Assembly: GCA_021234155.1 (NCBI GenBank)
Contig: JAJEKV010000079.1
Span: 1,111,395 to 1,175,394, forward strand
Length of the DNA: 64,000 bases
Source of the DNA: Isoetes taiwanensis
Taxonomy: Eukaryota > Streptophyta > Lycopodiopsida > Isoetales > Isoetaceae
Reading direction: 5' to 3'
Position 1 is the stretch's first letter. Each line of letters starts with the position of its first letter. Shown piece by piece: positions 60,047 through 64,000 of the stretch. The notes beneath the pieces are model-generated. The model saw nothing but the letters and a program-made list of their open reading frames with translations. It did not search any database and was not told the origin of the DNA. A program made the position numbers and the translations under genes.

Positions 60047-60060
60047 TGGTATCAGAGCTT
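60047..60060 (+). promoter_or_regulatory. retrotransposon primer-binding site (tRNA-Met type)
   Basis: TGGTATCAGAGCTT is the standard plant LTR-retrotransposon sequence complementary to the 3' end of initiator tRNA-Met. It lies one base after a CACACA LTR end. Confidence 0.85.
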
Positions 60061-60389
60061 GATCTTGCGCACCAAGATCGAGCACCCAATGTAATCCCAT
60101 AGGAACTAATCCAATCCAGACATCTCAGCCTTGGGAGATAAAAAGCCCAAGCACTAACCTCAGTAGTGGGAATTTTTTTTCCCGGTAGAGGTAATAATAT
60201 CTAGAGTTAGGATAATTAGAGAACATAGAAACTCCCATATAAACCCTAGAATTCGCCCTAGAAACCCTAAATTTCTAAAGAAAAGATGAAATCCTATCGA
60301 AAGCTCCTAATTAGCTAAATTTGTATGCTAAAACACAAAAAGTAGTAAGTAAAATTAAATTTGGAGCAACATTCTAAGGGGCGCCTAGA

Positions 60390-60800
60390 AAGAGCATAGT
60401 TAGGTCATGACTTAACACCCTTCTCAAGACTCTTGGAGGGGTCCCTAAAAAGGACCCCTGAAATTGCTCAAAACTTACTCGTGAGGTAAAAGAAATGTAG
60501 AATCTTACTTAGAATGCTTAAATTAGCTGAAACGACAATAGTATGTGTAAATTGAAGGTTTAGTGACGTAGGGTCGGGTTAACATTTAAGGGTGCTACCA
60601 GGCACGTTTAGAAGTCCCAACCCAACACCCTTCACAAGACCCTTGAGGGGTTTGAAGGAAGGGGCTGAAGAAGACTCCACTTTGACCAAGGTGGGGAGAA
60701 TTTCAGCAAAAAACCAACAAATGACCAATTCGACCAAACCCTAAAAATTAAAACCCTATAAATTATCGGACGAGGCCTCATTTTTTAGGGTTTTCCACGA
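60390..60800 (+). promoter_or_regulatory. promoter-like module 1
   Basis: Two copies of a TTAGGTC..AACACCCT(T/C)CTCAAGACT..AGGGG word (60401 and about 60607) precede AACCCTAAAAATTAAAACCCTATAAATTATC (about 60735). The latter has a TATA-box-like CTATAAAT. The first word is followed by a perfect 8 bp palindrome AGGGGTCC-CTAAAAA-GGACCCCT. About 100 bp downstream a frame starts MARTKTPSKVSKDD. Confidence 0.45.
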
Positions 60801-60849
60801 TTCTGCGAGCTCGTTCGATAGGCGATCTTCCGCTCCCCGCCCAAATCGA

Positions 60850-61500
60850 ACGCCACACAATGGCCAGAACGAAAACACCGTCAAAGGTAAGCAAAGATGA
60901 TAAGCCCAGCCACCAAGTCCTCGCCAAACAAAACTCAAAGATGCAGAGGAGAAATTGAAGGCCGACATGGAGCGGCTACCCAGGTACCACCGAACTTGAA
61001 AAGAGGCTAAGAAAGAAGAAAAGCCAAGAGGAAAGAAGAGAAGGCAAAGAGAAAAGAGGAAAAGGCCAGGAGGAGGGAGGAGAAGGCGAAAGGAAAGGTA
61101 AGAAGAAGTCACGCAGAGGTCAAGAAACCGAGAGAGCAAAGGACAAAGAGTAGGGAAGAACCCGACAGAAGGGCAAAAAGGTAATGACAAGAGCCCCGCC
61201 TAAGAAGAGGACCTCGTCGGGCCGCCATCTACAATCCAACCGGGAGGCTTACCCACTCATCCTCACCCCAAGATACCAGATTTGCAAGACTCCTAGAGGA
61301 AGTACTTCTAGAACCGAGAGAATCCTCGCAGTACCAAACCTCATCCCTCATCCCCGACACGATGAACCCATGAGGAGAACCTACCAGCCCAGACCCTAAG
61401 CAGAACGTGACGAAGCATTCCCGCCGGCACTCCACCGCTTTGATTGGCAAGAGGCAAAAGAAGCTAGATGCGAGAAAAATGCTCTGCAAAGAAGGGCGAA
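60850..61500 (+). pseudogene. gag-like basic/charged coding remnant
   Basis: A frame from about 60860 (MARTKTPSKVSKDDKPSHQ) runs into a highly charged Lys/Arg/Glu stretch (KEKRGKGQEEGGEGER around 61035-61090), then RAPPKKRTSSGRHLQSNR (61190) and TSRTERILAVPNL (about 61297). Its position after a primer-binding site and its composition fit a retroelement gag. Stops and shifts are present; no zinc knuckle was seen. Confidence 0.4.
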
Positions 61501-62149
61501 CAAACACCTGGGGACTCGCATTAATTAGGGGCCCGAGAGGAGATACAAGAAAGAACTAGCAGATTATATAAGATACAAGAAGATGCACGACGAAAATAAT
61601 CATTTACCACGAGGCAATAATGGTTAAGTATGTCATGAGGGCGCCAACACGAGACATTCCAAATGAAACCTCCACCGTGAGCTCCCGGATCCCCCAAGAA
61701 ACCTATGAAGAGATCCCAAGACTCCCCCGCTTATGAAGTTTCATGAGAACCGCCACTTCCAACGGAGTTAATGGATTGATTCCCTGCAGCTGCATTCCAG
61801 ATTCATCCGAGATTTTATGGGATTCTACAACAAGCGAAAGTAACTAACTATATGTTACTCGCCACAAGAAGCAAAGCAGAGATGGAAGTCGCGGCAACAC
61901 TCGAGGATTCACCGGCATGCATGCTCCATGCAAAAGAGTCACGCCAACCAAAGGATATGAGACCGCCAAATACATTAAGAGGGACGTATAAAACAGCGCA
62001 TACCTTTTGTAACTAACAAAGCTTATATATGTAATGTATAAAATTCAATGAAAAGGATATATAGTTGTTTAAACTGCATTGGATTAAGTATAGTAGTAGT
62101 TAAGGAGCAAATGCCAAATTTTTACCAACACTTTGTGCAGCTTGAAAGC

Positions 62150-62610
62150 ACGCTTAGGTCTGAACCCAACACCCTCCTCAAGACTTTTAGAGGGGTCCAC
62201 CTAATCGGGGCCCCTTGATCGGATCACCTCCTAGTCGCCCAAATGAAGTGTTAAATAAGCAAAGAAACTTTGCGCTAAGAAGAAAATAAGTAGGAATTCA
62301 CGCCTTGAACTTGTTCTTGACAATCTATTAGGCATAGATAGGCTAACACCTCCAAGAGGCGCCAGAGGCCACTTAGGTCCCAACCTAACACCCTCCTCAC
62401 AAGACTTAGAGGGGTCCGACCTTCAAGGTTGGTCCATAACTTGTGCTAGACATATCCAATTCACCAAAATTTGTTGCATTAGAACCCTAAAATTGTATAC
62501 AATCCATTTCTAGCTCCAAATTAACCTAGAAACAACAAACTTCATCTCAATATGCCAAAAGTTTTAGAAACCCTAAAAATTTTAGGGTATCAGATCCCTA
62601 TAAATACCCT
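62150..62610 (+). promoter_or_regulatory. promoter-like module 2
   Basis: Same arrangement as 60390-60800, displaced by 1753-1826 bp: CTTAGGTC..AACACCCTCCTCAAGACTT words at 62154 and 62371, then AACCCTAAAAATTTTAGGG and CCCTATAAATACCC at 62592-62605. A frame with MATSSFISWYSAFPH starts at 62719. Confidence 0.45.
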
Positions 62611-62649
62611 CATAACCCCTAAACCACACCTACAAAGTTGCTCCTGCGC

Positions 62650-64000
62650 AAAGCTTATCTTCCAAACATCCTTAGGGCGCCTTCCAGCCTGCTCGACATC
62701 GACAAACGCTTTCTCCTCATGGCTACTTCATCCTTCATCAGCTGGTACAGCGCCTTTCCCCACATTGCTGAGGTAGATGTTAACCTAGTATTCCAGTTTT
62801 CCAGAAAGAATTTGACTTGTCGGCAACCCTGAACTCCAACCCATTCTACCAACAAGTTCTGCAAGAATTCCAAGAGAAAGTAGCTCCTAGCTGCAAGAAA
62901 TACCCCCATGCATAGGGTACTTTTGTACCAAAGACCAGATTGCAAATAGCCCTTAGTCATATACCCAACATTGCTAAAACTAAACGCGAGAATAGAACCG
63001 AAGCCTACCCAACTACATGACCCTGAGTAGTAATAAAAGAGATTTTTCCTCCTACAACAGCACTATATTTATTCTATAGGGCCCAAACCGTGGTAGGTGA
63101 ACCATCAATTCCAAACACTAGAGGTCACACCCTTGGACACAAAGCAGTTGCATCTAACAACTACCGCTTTGAGTACGAAGAGTCCCTAGCTAAGTCATCC
63201 AAGAAAGTGAGGACAATGTAAGAGGAAAGCGGCGAAGAAATGGAAGTGGACCCGAAGAAGAACGCCGAGAAGCGTAACGATGTTAGCCGATTCGGGTCGA
63301 TGAGCACACCAAGGATAATACAACCAATCGGGCCGGGAATAACAATTCTAGCAATCATCATAGTCGGCGGGCGGAATATTTGTTGCTAAACGATATTAAA
63401 AACCCTGAATGCAGGGACGTGGTTATCGCGTCGACGAACTCCTTCACCTTCTACGGCAGCAGCCGGACTTAGAGGATTTCATCGACCAAGAAGCGATGAC
63501 TTTCCAGCAAGCAAGGGAAGCAGCTTACATACACGGGACACACCATGTCGATATCAAGCCTATAGCACTATCGAGGCATGATGATGGAAGAACAACTCCC
63601 TACGAGGAGGAGTTTTGTGGCACTCCAAGAGCAGATGGGAATAAGGGGAAGACAACAAGAGCGCAGCCGTAGTCTTCTTTCACAAGGACCATTACCAACG
63701 AACCTAGGGAAGGGCCAATCCTAACAAGTGTACCAACGCTTCCATGATTACGAAGAATTAGTTCAAGCACGAAGTCGATCAACACGCATCAAGGCACGTG
63801 TGTCTACCTCAGAGCACAGGAGGAGTACCCGAGCAAAGATTCTAAATACTATCTTCCGCTTCAACGTACGGTAGGATAATAGTATTTCATAAGCTTTTCA
63901 GCCCACGGGAGAAGAAGCCGCGATGCCGACATAGCACTATCGTTTTGGCATGCACGCATCTGCCATCGAAAAAGTCGACCTTGTAATTCCTCGTGAAGCC
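62650..64000 (+). other. retroelement-like coding remnants, unassigned
   Basis: Pieces include an acidic KKVRTM.EESGEEMEVDPKK stretch near 63205-63260 and an 87-codon frame at 63409-63672 (RGYRVDELLHLLRQQPDLE). No domain is recognised. The sequence continues past the window edge. Confidence 0.35.

Overview
The window reads as nuclear DNA of a land plant. It contains one intact-looking gene with 17 exons and consistent GT-AG introns, set in AT-rich, transposon-rich sequence with plant-type decayed genes: a CCCH zinc-finger gene, an inositol 5-phosphatase and a cyclophilin. Long-open bacterial-style genes are absent. Large satellites, LTR-element pieces, an APE-type LINE, a pogo-like transposase fragment and a possible Helitron end suggest a large, repeat-laden genome. 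The species cannot be fixed from this alone; a non-seed vascular plant is only a guess.

Layout. 1-2,535 is the first copy of a block (A) whose second copy lies in direct orientation at 22,722-28,085. 2,541-14,590 holds four tandem units of about 3.4 kb (the first internally deleted, the last truncated), followed by an 80-95 bp satellite. 15.2-18.7 kb is mostly unassigned but carries a cyclophilin relic near 17.2-17.5 kb. 18.8-22.7 kb is a decayed LINE with endonuclease, reverse transcriptase and zinc-knuckle traces. Copy 2 of block A (22.7-28.1 kb) contains a 2.2 kb insertion with an empty site in copy 1, a (GAAA)n microsatellite and a smaller insertion.

29.46-30.17 kb is a terminal-inverted-repeat element that ends just before the only confident gene, at 30,415-35,465 (+). 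That gene encodes a three-RRM protein of the hnRNP Q/R (SYNCRIP-like) family. A module matching the hnRNP Q acidic domain lies after the RRMs instead of before them, and a probable 1-base frameshift sits near the C-terminus. 36-41 kb is dominated by local tandem repeats, an inverted copy of the 80-95 bp satellite and a tRNA-like SINE head. 42.5-44.3 kb has a DDE_1 (pogo-like) transposase remnant and a Helitron-like 3' terminus. 45.3-46.8 kb has a decayed inositol 5-phosphatase (minus strand) with a KH/CCCH zinc-finger relic embedded in the opposite direction. 48-58 kb has two copies of an unknown decayed minus-strand coding family, CACATGTGGTG-rich minisatellites and a Copia-like LTR with a polypurine tract. 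58.2-64 kb has a retroposed 3' end with poly(A), an LTR end joined to a tRNA-Met primer-binding site, and two direct copies of a promoter-like module ahead of gag-like basic sequence.

A caution applies throughout. Repeat copies that are otherwise nearly identical differ in short, scrambled patches, and most relics carry single-base shifts. Some of the apparent decay may therefore be consensus error in the assembly.
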